Assembly (NCBI GenBank): GCA_036674765.1
Contig: JARVKI010000003.1
Span: 558,001-622,000 of the forward strand
Length of the DNA stretch: 64,000 nt
Reading direction: 5' to 3'
Origin: Seiridium cupressi
Lineage: Eukaryota > Ascomycota > Sordariomycetes > Amphisphaeriales > Sporocadaceae
How positions within the stretch are numbered: the stretch's first letter is position 1; each line of letters opens with the position of its first letter. Position numbers and translations under genes: made by a program. Shown piece by piece: positions 24,583 through 37,413 of this stretch. The notes under the pieces were generated by a model. The model worked only from the letters and a program-made list of their open reading frames with translations. It did no database searches and had not been told where the DNA came from.

Positions 24583-26510
24583 TGTTGCTTGTGATTACTA
24601 AGTGGAGAGAAGAGAGGAAAACCGGGATGATCTTGCGATCGTATACTAGAGTCACTACGGCGACTGAGCTTTCGAGAAGGGATTCGAAAACAAGTGCTGA
24701 AACTGAATCGCGTGTGAGCTATGCCGGCAATGGTAGGGGTACTGCGGCGCCGAAGATTCGAGCTCCTTACCTTTTCGGAACCAAAATCACCAGCAAACGC
24801 CGAGAATAAAGTCGCGTGGAAGAATGATTGGATGCAGATCCGCTACAATGGAAACGAAATCAAGAGACCCGAAGCCTGGACGGTGATTTGAGAGGGACGA
24901 ATTGTCTGAGAATGGGGATAGTCGTGCGGATGGAGTTGGTTGTGGTGAGGAAAAGGTTGTGATGGTGGTGATGCGGGATGGCCAAAGTTGGGAGTGAGTG
25001 GACTCGGCCTCTACACTAGGGTAGGTGTTAGTTGAAGAATGGAGTTTAGGCGCAAAAGTCAGTCCCAGCAACGAACGCGTCCTGACTAGGCGCATCAGGA
25101 AAGGTGCTTCTTGCGGGAATGGGCCACCGATGAAGGACGTACAATTGACAATAGAAACGTGTCTGGCAACGAGACGGAGTCTAGTCTTTTTAAAGGGTTC
25201 GTCAGCGAGGCAGGAGCTTTGCAGAGACTGGAATGTCGAGATGGAAGTCGTGCCCGTTGTTCCTTTCGGCGTCCAGATCAGAAAAGAAAAAAAAAAAAAA
25301 AAAAAAATCGCCATGGCTACATCCTTGCAAAATCGTTCATGGACCCAAGAGCTCTGGGCAGCCGCAGACCCGGGGGCGCTCGGAGAAACATCGGATCTCT
25401 TCAACGGCAACCTTAATCTAGAGCCGCGCTGAGCCCGGGCCAGGCAGGTATTCCTTTTGGTAGCACCATCGTGACTATATGGTCTTATAGGTTCCAACGT
25501 ACGCTTGTTGTGCCATGTCCACGAGACACGCAATACGACGAGCTCCCATGATAAATATCGTCATTGCAGAGGAGTTCCTTTGCGCGCATCGGCCCCGATA
25601 ATGAGGGAAATGGTCTGGCTATAGTAACTGGGGACAACTGATTCAGCAAAAGGGCCGTGAATGATCACATATATTCAAGGGCGAAAGTCTTACTACGACT
25701 GTAGCAGATGTATCAATGCGTATGTTTTTCGCCTTCTTCCCCTCACTATGAATGTAACCTGGCTTGCCTTGACATCATTGCTATTCAGCCAAGTCAGTTA
25801 GTTCATTATTGGGAAGCCTCAAAATCTTGACTGGCTGAACGATTAAAGGCGGGCTTCAAGTCAGCAAGAGGCAGCATTCAGCGTGGTAGATATGAGCTCT
25901 ATTTACAGCTGAGCCTTTTCATGACCCTTCTGTAAATACAGGCAAGGAAGGCAACTACAGCAGTGATCATTATGATACTTGTCCAATGCGAGGAAGATAC
26001 TCTTGTCTGGAGTTCAATAGCTCATTTTAATATTGTGCCGTCCAGACAAACCTCATAGTGCCTCTTCTTGCTTGTGTGTTATCTCATCGTTACATTAATG
26101 GCAAGACCACTTCATGTCGACACTATCAGTCAAGATTTCCTACCACTCGTCACAACTGCGTCTATTTCTTTCGGTTTCTCAAAATTTTGATCTTCCCATT
26201 CCCTAGCCCCATATTTACAACACAAAACAACTTCCGTGAGAAGTGCAACATCGATCTCAGCTGAGCGCTGTCTCCTATCGTCATTCCAATACATTCTTTC
26301 GTTATGTTGTGTGCCTGACACTCTGCAATTAGTGCAAGGAATCAGGACACATCCGATCGAGCCCATTTTGCTCCTATTCTCTACCACACCATCATTAGAT
26401 CTTCATGCTTGCATGCAAATACCCTGTCAGGAAACACCAGGAACGCCGACCCATGAGTCTCATGTCATCTTTCCACCAAAATGCTCGCTTGCACGGGATG
26501 AAATCATTGT
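24583..26510. other. gene-free stretch with G3BP-like leader
   Basis: 1.9 kb upstream of the G3BP-like gene and downstream of the cytochrome b561-like gene. A minus-strand frame of about 250 codons (25533-24787) has low-complexity Phe and Ser/Thr runs and is judged to be leader sequence. Nothing else is supported. Confidence 0.5.
25287..25307. repeat. A21 homopolymer tract
   Basis: Twenty-one A in a row, preceded by GAAAAG. Read on the minus strand it is a T21 tract about 700 nt upstream of the G3BP-like start codon. Poly(dA:dT) tracts are commonly nucleosome-depleting promoter elements; no target-site duplication or element body was seen that would make it a retroposon tail. Confidence 0.6.
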
Positions 26511-29090
26511 TTAGCTGAACTCCACAGTACCAGTGGCCGGTCTTTGGTCTCTCCTCTCCAGTCTTCTTCTCCGTCGCCGCTCTGCTGCTGAAATGCCTCC
26601 GTCCGTGCCCGTTGGTCCACTCGGCGAGGGACTCAGCGCGCTGTGTTCACCATAGCTGCCAGGGCTTCCGACGCTAGAGACAGTATGGTTTCCATGCATT
26701 GGTATCATTGGCGCAGCTGAAGGTCCTGCAGGAGGTCCTGAATAATATGCCGAGTCTTTTGCCGGTCTTCTTCCGCCAGCGAATGCAGGGGCCGGTGGGG
26801 ATAGGGTTTCTGAGCCCAGTTCATCCCCTGTCCTTCTGGCGCTCGAGTCCCGGCGATATCGACGGCGGCGTGCGCTTCCCCCTATGTCGGACCCACTAAT
26901 ACTGCTGGCGGAATTGGATCTGCGCCTTCGCTGGTGCTCGCGCGCTGCCTCTTCCTCCGTTAGACGTCGTAGTGTTATGTTGCGGTCCCGGTCGTCATGA
27001 TACTTGACCTTGACGCTCACGGGCTGACTAGGGGCACGCGAGTGGCTTTGGTCCCGACGATGACGATCGACCTCGGTCTCGGCGGCGAGCACACTAGCCG
27101 AGGCTGCGGCAGCAGCGGCAGCGGACTCCCCGGCACGTCTTCGTCGGGACGAGTGGCGGCGATGAGGATGACCGCCAGCTGACATATAGCTTTCGCTGCC
27201 CGAGCTAGATCGGTGAAGTATGCCATGGGGATCACTGGGAATAGGAGGCATGTCTACGGGTGTTATGACAGTATCATGATGTGTGACTGATTCTCCGGCG
27301 ACGGGTCTGATTGGCACGGGACCGTGTCCCGCCGGTCCAAGCGGAGGCATTGGCGGACCTGCAGAACTGGCGCCTGCAGGCCGTGGTTCGACTGAGGAGA
27401 ATTCAGAGTCGCCCGTCATAGTCGTGATCGTTCCTGCAGGCCTGGATGGTCGGCGCCCTGATGGCCTCCTAGGTGATCCGTAGCCGTCCCCAGTAAGTCT
27501 TGAGCCGTGGCGTCCATCGCGTCTCTCATCTTCGTACTGCAGGCGTTCGTCTTCTGCTCTCCTGTCCTTCCGACCCTTCATCTTAGCCGCAAGCCAGCCC
27601 AGCCCCAGCCCAGCAAGAATGCCCTTGCCTGCTCCACTCTTCTCCCTTTCCTCTCTTGCTCTCCTGGACGGACTTACATACGATGAGTAGTCGGAGCTGA
27701 AGACGCTGTCAAGTCTGGACTCTGTAGGTCGTCGATGGTGTGATGGTCTTGGTGTTATTGGTCTAGTAGGGCGCGGCTCAGCAGCGCTTAGTGCTGCAGC
27801 TGCAGCAACTGGTCCACCGTGTCTACCATCCCCTCTTATATCCGTCATGGAGTCTGTAAACTCGCTTTCGGTGTATTGAGACTCAGCGGGGCGCTTCAGT
27901 CTACTTCGTCTGTCAGATTTGCTAGGTGTCTCTGTTGCGACTGCAGAATATTCCTCGTCACGATATCGACGTGTCTCTCTCTTGTCGATTTGTCTCTTGG
28001 CGAAGGCACCAGCTCCAAGCAGCCCTGCAACACCCAAGAGTTTGTTCATGAAACCTCCGTTCTTAGGTGGCTCGGTGCACTCAGAGTATCCGACTTTTTC
28101 GAGGTAGCTGGGAGATCCACGTCTAGATGACAGAACCTCAGGCGGTCTGCTTCCGCTTCGGACATGGGATCGACTGCGGCTGCGGCTCCGGCTTCGTTCT
28201 CTCTCCTTTCTGTTTTTCCGCCCATTCCACAAGGCCGCAATGCCGGCGCCAGCCGCCAATGGACCTAACCAGCCACGGCCACGATGCTCCTCTCTCCTTT
28301 CAGACACGGAAATTTCAGTATCCCCCGGGACGGATCTACCTCCATGAACGTAGACATCATCGCGGTGCTTCTCGCGCCTCCAACTGAGGATGAAATAGAG
28401 CAGTAGCAAAAACCCCATCCAGATGGCATATAGAATAAACGTCCATTTTGGTGACCCATACAGGGTAAGTCCAAGTGGGACTTGAGCTATGCCGAGAAGA
28501 GCAATTGCCCTTCCATTCCATTGATGAATCATGACTCTTAGTGACCGCTTTCTGATATGTCGAATGAAACGGCCTCCGATGGCTTGCAGCAAGATCAGGG
28601 TGTAGATGGCAACTCCAATGCCATGATGAGGGTTGGTCAAGCTTCGTTTCGGGCCGACTGCGAAGAACCCTAATATAAAAACGACGGTCGTTAAACCCAC
28701 GGCCAGAATTTGCAAGTAAGCGTGATATTTGACAGCGCGTCCTGGTGGTCCCCGGTGAAATCTGGCCATCATGACCGCAAGGGGAATGATGAACAAGAAA
28801 ACAATTGCCGCCAGAACCCCATGGCCGGTGATCAGCTGGTGATATTGTGTCAACGTCGAGAACCGATTTCCCATGCCTAACTTTACGTATTAGTTGCTGG
28901 GCCTCGCACGTGAATTTGACTCGAGGTATGGTCGCTTACCGTTATACTGCATAGTCTCGAAAGGCAAGCCCATGAGGTTCGGCAAAAGGAAGTCATTCTT
29001 GGTGAAATCCCATGTCCCATCTCCCACTACTAGATTGTCTGATGAGTAGGATACTGCCCCGGGCGCCGACAGCGCATCGGTCGGCGCCAT
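26511..29090 (-). CDS. Cytochrome b561-domain membrane protein with long disordered tail
   Basis: Two exons, 29090-28940 and 28876-26511, giving 838 residues. The N-terminal half has about five hydrophobic helices (GVLAAIVFLFIIPLAVMMA, LQILAVGLTTVVFILGFFAV, IGVAIYTLILLQAIGG, ALLGIAQVPLGLTLYG, FILYAIWMGFLLLLYFILSW) with His residues spaced as in b561 domains (TGHG, KYHAYL, NPHHG, MIHQW), which bind two hemes and move electrons across membranes. No DOMON domain or clear signal peptide is visible. From about residue 260 the protein is Ser/Arg/Pro/Gly-rich, with RSRSRSRS runs, an Ala8-type stretch and several basic patches, so more than half is disordered cytosolic tail. The electron donor and acceptor are unknown. 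Confidence 0.85.
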
Positions 29091-29864
29091 GGCGGCGACG
29101 ATGCTGTGCTAGCGACAGCACGATAGCAGATTATGCCCGTTCGGAGGAATGCGCGGTGACGTCCGAATCGCAGTCGCCGGAATGATAATGTCGCAGGTCT
29201 TGTTGCTAGAAGTTGGGGTTCTGTCGCTAAGTACTCCCTTCGTAGTACATCTAGTTTCTCGGGTACCAAAGGTGGGGTATGTACGGAGTGGTGTCGTCGA
29301 GTTGAAGCTTGCTACGTGTCTGGGCAATGCGGTGAGACCCAGCCAGAATGCCAACTCTTCAATCCCACGAGAAAGGGTATCTACTTCGGAAGCTTGGTGT
29401 TGAAGGAAAGACATATGCAGCAGAGGAAACATTCATCGGGTGGGGCTTTGCCTGTCACCCAGCCGCAACCTTAGGTTTGCAAGGATGTCGTACCTGAGGT
29501 CATTGTTGACCGTGGGCTGCAGTCCCGTTGCGCTGGGTGACGGCCGGGGGGTTGAGCGGCCCCATAGTAACGGTTACCAGATTTAGGTGCATTGTAAGCC
29601 AGGTTCTGAGATCACTAGTCAAGTTACAGTGCCTCAACGCTCAGCTGCCTGCGCCTGTCAGCGGGCAGCCTAACCAAATGCCGGGCCACGTGGGTTCCGA
29701 CCGATACTGGGGTTTCAACATTCTTCGATTCCGTGATCCAGTCCCTCGAACATACTGCATCCAATGATCCCCAGATATAGCAACTTTCAGCGCTCGTTCA
29801 GCCATGTGCCACTCGCACCGACATTCCAGCTCTCATTTTACATAGCCTTATCGAGCTGCTCATT
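29091..29864. promoter_or_regulatory. Divergent promoter region b561-like / DUF1640
   Basis: 774 nt between divergent start codons. It contains the two 5' leaders. A G/C-rich patch lies at about 29.53-29.57 kb. No clear TATA box. Confidence 0.45.
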
Positions 29865-31102
29865 ATGTCGACAGCCCGCCTAACCTTCCTTTACCCCCAC
29901 CTCTTCAGGTCTATTCGACTCGGCGAGCCTGCCGTGGTACAAACAGCAAAGACCCGGTGTCGCAAACCCGTCACCCAACGCAGGCCCTGCGCTGCAACCT
30001 TTACAACGTCTGCGAGGTCGAAAGAAGCCGTTTTTGAGAGACATGGCAAGGCCGTCGAGCCCATTCCTGTGCCCCCCGGTGCTGTAAAATTGCCTCAGCC
30101 GGAGAATCCCAAGGCAGCCGAGGCCGAAACGCACCAGCGGAAAGATGCTGCTGCGGTAGAGGAAATAACAAATGAGGAAAACCCCGAGTCGCTCAAAGAA
30201 GAGGAGGATATCCAGTCAATTAGAAAGGCAACTCAGGGATCCGGGGCCGTCAAGGAATTCTCGCCCACTCCCCAGCAGAAGGCGGCAGAGGAAAAGATGC
30301 AGTCGAGTGGGCCTATGGATGCAGTGCTTCACATGCCGCCTCCTGGGGAGACTGCACACCCGCATATCGCCAAGCCGCCCTATGTGCACCATTTCGACAC
30401 GTACACGCTCGTCAAGCAGCTTGAGGGCGGCGGCTATTCCAAGGAACAGGCCATTACCATCATGAAGGCCGTCAGGGGTCTGTTGGCACAGAATCTAGAT
30501 ATTGCTCAGGAGGGTCTAGTCAGCAAGAGCGATGTGGACAATGAGACGTATCTCTTCAATGCTGCTTGTTCTGAGCTGAGCTCGGAAGTGGTGAACAACC
30601 AGAGGCAGGCGGACGAAGAGTCGCGCCAGAAGCGAACTTTTTTACAACATGAAGTTGATATTTTAACTCAGAAACTCAGTCAAGACCTGATGACGCTGAG
30701 GGACGACGTGAAAGGCATGTTCAACGATCGGAAGATGACGGTGAGGGAAGAGCAAAGGCGGATGGAAGGTGCCGTGAGTTATTCATCTTCCAAAATTCCA
30801 GAGCCGATTCTAACATGCAATAGATCCAACAAGTCAATCTCGACATCAGTGTCACATTGACCAGTGATGCAAAGTCCGAAATTGAAGGACTGCGCTGGGT
30901 ATTGATCCGGCGATCGGTGCTCGGCATCCTGTTCATGGCTGTCATGACCCTTGGCACAATCCGCTACGCCACCTATGTCAATCATGAGAAGAAGAGGGAG
31001 GCCGACGAGAAAGCTCGTGAGGCTGAACACATCAGAAGGAATACGGGCAGGGAAGATAACGCCCCTGCCCATGAGGCAGCAGAGATCCTTGCGGCGAATT
31101 GA
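29865..31102 (+). CDS. Mitochondrial DUF1640 (CCDC90/Fmp32-like) protein
   Basis: Inner-membrane coiled-coil protein of the DUF1640 family (yeast Fmp32, animal CCDC90/MCUR1), linked to respiratory-chain and proline metabolism in yeast and to calcium uptake in animals. Two exons, 29865-30773 and 30824-31102, giving 395 residues. Seen: an Arg-rich, acid-poor mitochondrial presequence (MSTARLTFLYPHLFRSIRLG), a disordered Glu/Pro/Gln stretch, then FDTYTLVKQLEGGGYSKEQA, the start of DUF1640, long coiled coils, and one C-terminal transmembrane helix (SVLGILFMAVMTLGTIRYAT) followed by a charged tail. The intron is short (50 nt) and keeps phase 0. Confidence 0.9.
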
Positions 31103-31440
31103 GAAGGGGGCTCGGGAGAATGGATATAGTGATACCCAATAGACACGGGAAGCGGAAAGAGCCACTTGACTGATAACACAATTACAATTTTATTTGTCTC
31201 AATGCAGGGGAATATGTTGATCTAAACGTGATCGTATAATGTTGGCCGATCATCTGCCAACCCAAAGCAACCCAAACGCCATGTCCATCCATATCCAAGT
31301 AGTCATTCCGCCGTAATCTTGTGCTGGGTCATATCCCTTTTCCTTGGGTCTTTAGAAGGTATATTTTGGCCCGCCTGCATAGTACCCAGTATTGAACAAT
31401 CTACTTGACTAGGCGATGTAAAGCTTTACCACAAGTCGCA
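31103..31440. terminator. Convergent 3' spacer DUF1640 / Cwc21
   Basis: 338 nt between two converging stop codons. It must contain both 3' UTRs and poly(A) sites. No specific signal is called. Confidence 0.4.
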
Positions 31441-32038
31441 TCAGTCCCGTGAGCGTCCACCACGATCATCGTCCTCTTTCTCGGCATCCCGCTCCAGCGC
31501 TTTCTTTAGCCGATCCTCCTGTCGCCTCCAGTGACTGCCTTCCTCGTAATCCTTGTTGATCTTGAGCGCTTTCCGTAACCTCTCGCTCTCCTTGATCTTG
31601 GCATCCGCCAATTCGTGCACTTGGTGCATCTTCAACCCTTTCTTGGGGCCCAGGTCCCTGTCACGGCCGCCCTTCTCCATCTTTTCTAGCAGTTCTTTCC
31701 GGAGTGTGTCACACTGTGCATCGATGTCGTCTTCGTCAACGCTGCGCTTCATGTAAGCCAAAGAGATTTCGTGACAACGGATGCAAGTTTCGGGGGGCGA
31801 GAACTCACCCCTCATCCTCGAGCCGATCCCGCAACTCGAATACTTTGACTTCAACCTCACGCTTCCGCTCGTGCTCTAGGATTCCCTTGTCGGGCTGCCT
31901 CTGCTTATGTCGCATGGAGTCGAAATCCTTGGGGTACGGGGCGGCACGGTCGCGCGGTCTCATATGTGCGAGGTTACGCTGGACGTAGCCAGACGTCCCT
32001 GAACCGCGGGGCGTCGAGAGACCTACGTTGTCCGACAT
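31441..32038 (-). CDS. cwc21: Pre-mRNA-splicing factor Cwc21
   Basis: Small spliceosomal protein near the 5' splice site; human SRRM2 carries the same domain. Two exons, 32038-31809 and 31741-31441, giving 176 residues. The N-terminus [20 protein letters not shown] followed by [10 protein letters not shown] is diagnostic of the family, and the cwf21 domain follows ([20 protein letters not shown] spliced to [17 protein letters not shown]). The C-terminal half is a charged Lys/Glu/Arg coiled region. The acceptor is the inner CGCAG, chosen because it keeps the frame and joins LEDEG to VDEDD as in homologues. Confidence 0.92.
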
Positions 32039-32544
32039 TGCAATTATTCGAAGGATATGCGTGCGAAATGGGTGGCTGTCCGAGCAAGAAAACGTGTAGA
32101 TGCGTCGCAAGGCAAGGCTATGGCGGTTGAGATGTATGCAGTCGTTTAATGATGCAGTTTGTAACGGCAGGTAACGGGACAGACGTATGGGTAACCGAAT
32201 ATTGGCGGTCTGAGGTGGCAGTACAATGCGAGGTGCTTAACTAGCTGGACAATGAAGGGCAGATACATGAGCAGGGGCCCTGCAGGGTGAATGTGAATGG
32301 TGGGATGGTGGGGTTTGAGTCAGAGCTTCGCGCATTTGCATTTTGCCCCGCGATGACTCGCCTTTTATATTGCGATACTGTTCACTTCTCAGACATGGTC
32401 TTATTTGGGAGAGCCACAAAGATTCAAGCTCAACCTCTAGGTACTCTGTCCCAGAATCGGTAATTTCACCTCCTCCACCTCGGACGCTCGACATTTCAGT
32501 GGCCACGCTGCGATTTCGCAGACCAAAACCTTGTACGGTTGAAA
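32039..32544. promoter_or_regulatory. Divergent promoter region Cwc21 / Cdc123
   Basis: 506 nt between divergent start codons of two RNA/translation-factor genes. No motif is called with confidence. Confidence 0.45.
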
Positions 32545-33832
32545 ATGCCCACTGTCACTAATACAAACCCTGCGACTGGCGGTGCATCAAAAGGCCCGGC
32601 ACCTGAGCTTCACTTTCCTCCCATCACAAGAGACCACATCCTCCACTGCTCATATGACTACTGGTTTCCAAAGTGCGCCTCTGGCTGTGTAGAACCCCGA
32701 CTTGATAACTAACATCTCAAACAGATATCGAGAGTCATGCATCAAGTCCAGGATAATTCCACTTACACCAGAGTTTGTGGAATATATCCGTGAGGATGGC
32801 ATCACTTTAGCGGATGAAGACGACGGGGATGATGATGAAGACGTGGAGTGGGAGGGCCCTACGACGGTGTCACGGGTCGAACCTGAGGAGGTTGATTCTG
32901 GTTCAGAGAGCGAGGACGAGACACCGGCAGCTCTGCCACCAAACAAGAGGTTTCCCGAACTACACCAAGCCATCAAGGACAAGATTGCTGAAGTTGGCGG
33001 TGAGACTGCGCCAAAGCTCAATTGGACCTCGCCCAAAGACGCAACTTGGATATCACCCCATCAAAACACTGTCAAGTGCACGACGCCGAACGACGTTTAC
33101 CTGCTCTTGAAGAGCTCGAATTTCATCACATACGATCTAGAGCACTCTTTTGAGGACTGCACGCCATTGCCGGGAGCAGCAGATCCGGCGCCGTTCAAGC
33201 CGGTGCTGGTGTTGCGATCATTCTTCAACCCACACACAGCCCTTGAATTTCGCTGTTTCGTGAAGCACAGGAACCTAGTCGGTATTTGCCAACGGGATCT
33301 GAAGCATTACGAATTCCTCATGGACTTGCGGCCTGCTATTGTGGCGAAAATCAGCCAATTCTTCAACCATAAACTACGTTACACATTTCCCGACGGAAAT
33401 TTCGCCTTTGATGTTTACATCCCCGAAGGTGAAGACCAGCCGTTGGGCCGCGTACGACTCATTGATATAAACGCTTGGGCACCCCACACGGACAGTCTGC
33501 TGTTTGGATGGGATGAGTTGAACGACTGGCAAGTTCCAGGTCCGATCATAGGCGTAGCGGGGGAGAGTGATGATGCCGGTATACAAACAGAGTCAGATGC
33601 AACCGAAGACGAAGATGACGACGATGAGGATATTGTTCCCGAGCTCAGGCTTGTCGAGAAGGATCATTCGGCTGCTTACAACCTTAGTTCTCCAGCCTAT
33701 TCCGCTCATAAGCTACCCAAAGATGTGGTGGATGCGAGCAATGCTGGCGAAGGCGGAATGAGAGAGTTTGCTCAGAAATGGAAGGAGATGGTTGAATATA
33801 GAGACCATCTTGCCCAGTGGGAAAAGGACTGA
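32545..33832 (+). CDS. cdc123: Cdc123, eIF2 assembly factor
   Basis: ATP-grasp-like chaperone of the D123 family that joins the subunits of translation initiation factor eIF2. Two exons, 32545-32672 and 32725-33832, giving 411 residues. Conserved blocks: HFPPITRDHILHCSYDYWFP at the start, SRIIPLTPEFVEYIREDGI, KLNWTSPKDATWI, FITYDLEHSFEDC, LVLRSFFNPHTALEFRCFVK and RLIDINAWAPHTDSLLF. An acidic loop (about residues 75-110) and another near 310-330 are variable. The first intron (52 nt) uses GTGCGC and joins YWFPK to YRESC in frame. Confidence 0.95.
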
Positions 33833-36168
33833 TACACAAACAGCGCGCAAAGCCGGTACTGGTATGCACACGCGCGTCCTGTACCGAATGCTTCAAATGG
33901 TCCGATGCTTTCAACATCGGCGTCAACCCGAGATAAATAAATTGACTTATACTGACTCTGGCTTGCCTGAGTGCTCCGCGTACGTGGGTTGTGCTAGCCC
34001 GGAGGCGCACCACAGTCGTGTATTATACGTGGTTGCGCCAATGAAAACAGTTTTTCTTCCCGACACAAAAGTGGCTCCTTCGTCGTGTTTAGCTGACTCG
34101 CATTATGGATCAACTTGGAATCTCGCTATATCAATCATTGGCTGCTCTGTATGTCTAGCGCTGGATCCTGCCAACGTGAATGCCTTCGGCTACTGCTGCC
34201 TCTATATTGCTCTGATACCTGGCAAGTAGGCTACCATTTTCGCAACCTTTAATGTTCATCGACCCAAGAACGAAAGCCTTCTGGCTTGGGAAGAGCAGGA
34301 TCGAGCGAGAAATTCGATTATAATGAGGGCGATTTCAAAAGACTTAAAAAGATAGACCTCGCTTCATTAAGTTTGAAGCAATATTTGGACATACCAACTG
34401 CCCCTAACTGTTGTATTCTGCTTAAATCGAGGACCATCCATGCTCGCTGATAATGTAGAATGTTATGAGAGGACTCACATTCGTGGAACGGGCAAATAGA
34501 AGCTTCCAAGTCAAGCTTGAGGAATGGCGATATAATTCCCGTCATTATAGACGATACACTGACCTGACCTGACCTAAAGTTTTCAGGTGTTCTCTAATGA
34601 GCTTTATCAGAATCTTTCTTTCGGAACATAATTACTTTGGTGTAAAGCTGGGGCTTCGATTAGGTGCAAAAGAGAAACGTGCATGTCATGACATCACTGT
34701 CTTTGTAGAAGTTATATGTCTGTCCAAACTTGGAAGTCTAATGACTGATTGAGATAAAGTACCAATAGGCAGGCTGTAATTACGATAAATGCCATGAGAG
34801 AAATGCAGATGAGACTACACTCCAATCTGTATAAGGTTTCCGCCCCTTGCTGAGGAGAACGCTCCCTCGAAGAGGGTCATTGACTACAGTCTGGTCGCGA
34901 TGGACATATTCCTAGCCATGTGATGCCTCACTATATCCTTGACTGTATCTCTAAATTGGACCTACTGCAGTGTTCCATGCAAAACCCACCAAGTTATTTC
35001 TTTCAGTATGAGGCCGGACATCTTTTAGGTAAATAGCGTACTTCAACCAGACCCATCGGTCTTCATTCTATCATGCGATAGGGCCAAATCGCAGATCGTC
35101 TAGACCATAGGGGTAGTTCCGACCAAACATAAGGCCAGGCGTCGACGTTGTCTCGAGAAGTGCGAGGGAGCCCCCAGCCCTCGAGTCCACGTTCCATTTT
35201 GCAGTGCAGTCGAAACACCCTGTGGAGGTAGTATATACGAGAACCAAGGTTTTCCAGCAACTTGCTACACATGTGTGCCTACCGTCATAGGCCAGCTGGG
35301 TTTTGGGCATTGTATTTGGGCCTCATAAAATACCAACTAGAGCTCTTAGCGGCTTATATGGTCTGGCCGGTGTATGGAAATGGTAATTTGAATTCCGGTC
35401 ATGAGCTGCGCTGCATAGCTAGTTCCTCAATAACACCTGAGGTAAGAAGAATTCGAGTCTCACACGTCGGCTTTTTGTAATTACATTCACCATGTCTTTA
35501 GTGGGAATCCATCGGATGGTTATTTCCGAGAGTATATACATAACTTGGTATGGGGAATGATAGTCTGTTAGAAACATGGAGCACAGGCGTTGGAGTTTAC
35601 TTGATGAGCGCTTTTGAGAACATTGAATTTTATCTGTATACACATCCATTCCCTTGGACATTTGCTGCCTCTCATCATCCTCTCTGCAGACCTGACTAGC
35701 ATCTGCTTTGGTATAAGTTGCAGGCGCACACCGGCTTCTACTGATTGACCATCGCCAACTATTCGCTCGAGTACACTTCACGTCGTCCCTGCCCATCGTC
35801 GTAGGCGACCGTATGGCACGAAAAAAAGGAAAATATAGAAAGAACCAAGGACTCCACAAACACATAATTAAACAAGATATGTAATCGCCATGACTTTAGA
35901 TGCAGTCCTCGCCCTTCCTTCGCCTTTCCACGTCCTGCGTCGATTTCCTTTCGGGTTGAACATGTGGTGATGGATGTGATAACGGGGTTTCGAAAATGTG
36001 TATTGTGAAGGGTCGAAACAAAGGGACGGAAGGAGATCGGTCGATTTCGGATTTTGGGACAGGATATCCGCCCAACTTCATTAGCCAGAGAGTGACATTA
36101 CTGGCAAGCCGTACTGTAAGTGGTGAAAAGGGGTATTCTTCGTAGCATCGCGTAACAATCAAATGAAA
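33833..36168. other. gene-free convergent spacer
   Basis: 2.3 kb between the 3' ends of Cdc123 (+) and the G-alpha gene (-). AT-richer than the coding blocks. Frames of up to about 150 codons occur on both strands but have no domain or coding look. A short GACCT repeat lies at about 34.56 kb. No RNA gene was recognised. Confidence 0.45.
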
Positions 36169-37413
36169 TCAGATGAGACCGCAGAGACGCAGGTTCTCTT
36201 GAATGATGATATCTAGTCCTTGTTTTAGTACATACGCCGCAAAGTTCGGATCGGGAAGGACTCACCATTGACAGCAGCCATGACGAAGCGGATTTGCGTC
36301 GTATCCGTGGCACATGTGAAATGTGTGTAGATTTGTTTTGTCTCGTGCTGGTTGAGGCTGACGAATCGGTTGAGGATGTAATCGCAGGCAGCAGCATAAT
36401 CATCACCGCCCTCGTAGTCGGGGAAGTAGTTCTTCATGGGGCTAACGGGCAACTTCTCCTTGAATCGATCAATCTTGTTCAAGAACAGGATGATGGAGGT
36501 CTTGATAAACCACCTTGAGTTACAGATGGAGTCGAATAGCGTCAAAGCCTCTTGCATACGGTTGACTGTCTCATCTTCAAACAGCAGCTGATCGTACTCG
36601 GAGATGGCAACCAAGAAAAGAATGGTGGTGACGTTCTCGAAGCAGTGAATCCACTTCTTTCGCTCAGACCGCTGACCACCGACGTCGAACATCCTGTAAG
36701 TCAGGTCGCCAATGATGAAAGTCGTCTCTGTGATACCGGTTGTCTTGACACGAGACCGCAGGACATCCTGATCATTAGGCATGTAATCGGGAGCGGCAAT
36801 CCTGGCAATGTTGTCGAAGTAGCTAAAGAAACAGTTGATTAGAATGGTGTGTGCTGGGTTCGGCGGCGTTCCAGACTTACTATCGGGCTGAGTCATTCAA
36901 TTGGTATTCACGCGATCGCTTGAAACACTCTTGGACACCTCGGTCCTTCCAGAGAGCCTCAATAGCATTGCCGACCTCAGGCGGTAACACATCACCCTCG
37001 ATCTGGGCGGGTTGCATGAAGATGGTCTGCACGTGGTACTCCATGCGCTGGTCCTCGAGCGGCAACTCCAGTGACTCCATAGCCTCAAGGATGACGCGCA
37101 TCGATTGTACCGTGTTGCTAAAGATGATCTCCTTGAACGATTCCCGCTCATCGCGCGAGTAGCCTCCCTCATGGATGAGTTTCATCTGCTTCAAGATGGT
37201 CGACTTTCCGGATTCACCAGCACCTAGTGGCTCGTCAGAGACTGGTCAACGCGTCGCTGACCTGTGGTGCAGCTGCCATGTTACGGTCTACTCACCCAGA
37301 AGAAGCATCTTGATCTCGTTTCGCTGCATCATCTTATCCCTCTTGAGCTGGTTCTCAATCTCCTCGTTGCGGGCCTTGCCCTCCTTCTCCTCTGTACTCA
37401 TTCCGCAACCCAT
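36169..37413 (-). CDS. G protein alpha subunit, fungal group I
   Basis: Heterotrimeric G-protein alpha subunit (Neurospora GNA-1, Aspergillus FadA class), a plasma-membrane GTPase acting on growth, cAMP and development. Four exons: 37413-37296, 37223-36881, 36822-36266 and 36212-36169, giving 353 residues, exactly the class length. Seen: N-myristoylation start [10 protein letters not shown] with Cys3 for palmitoylation, P-loop GAGESGKST at 40-48, catalytic R178 in [15 protein letters not shown] with Q204, and NKID. The C-terminus ends CGLI, whose Cys is the pertussis-toxin-type ADP-ribosylation site. The last exon codes only the final 14 residues. All catalytic residues are present, so it should be active. 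Confidence 0.97.

Noticed and set aside
24787..25533. 248-codon minus-strand open frame
   Set aside because: It includes translated A21/T21 tract (Phe run) and low-complexity Ser/Thr, overlaps the G3BP-like leader and has no domain.
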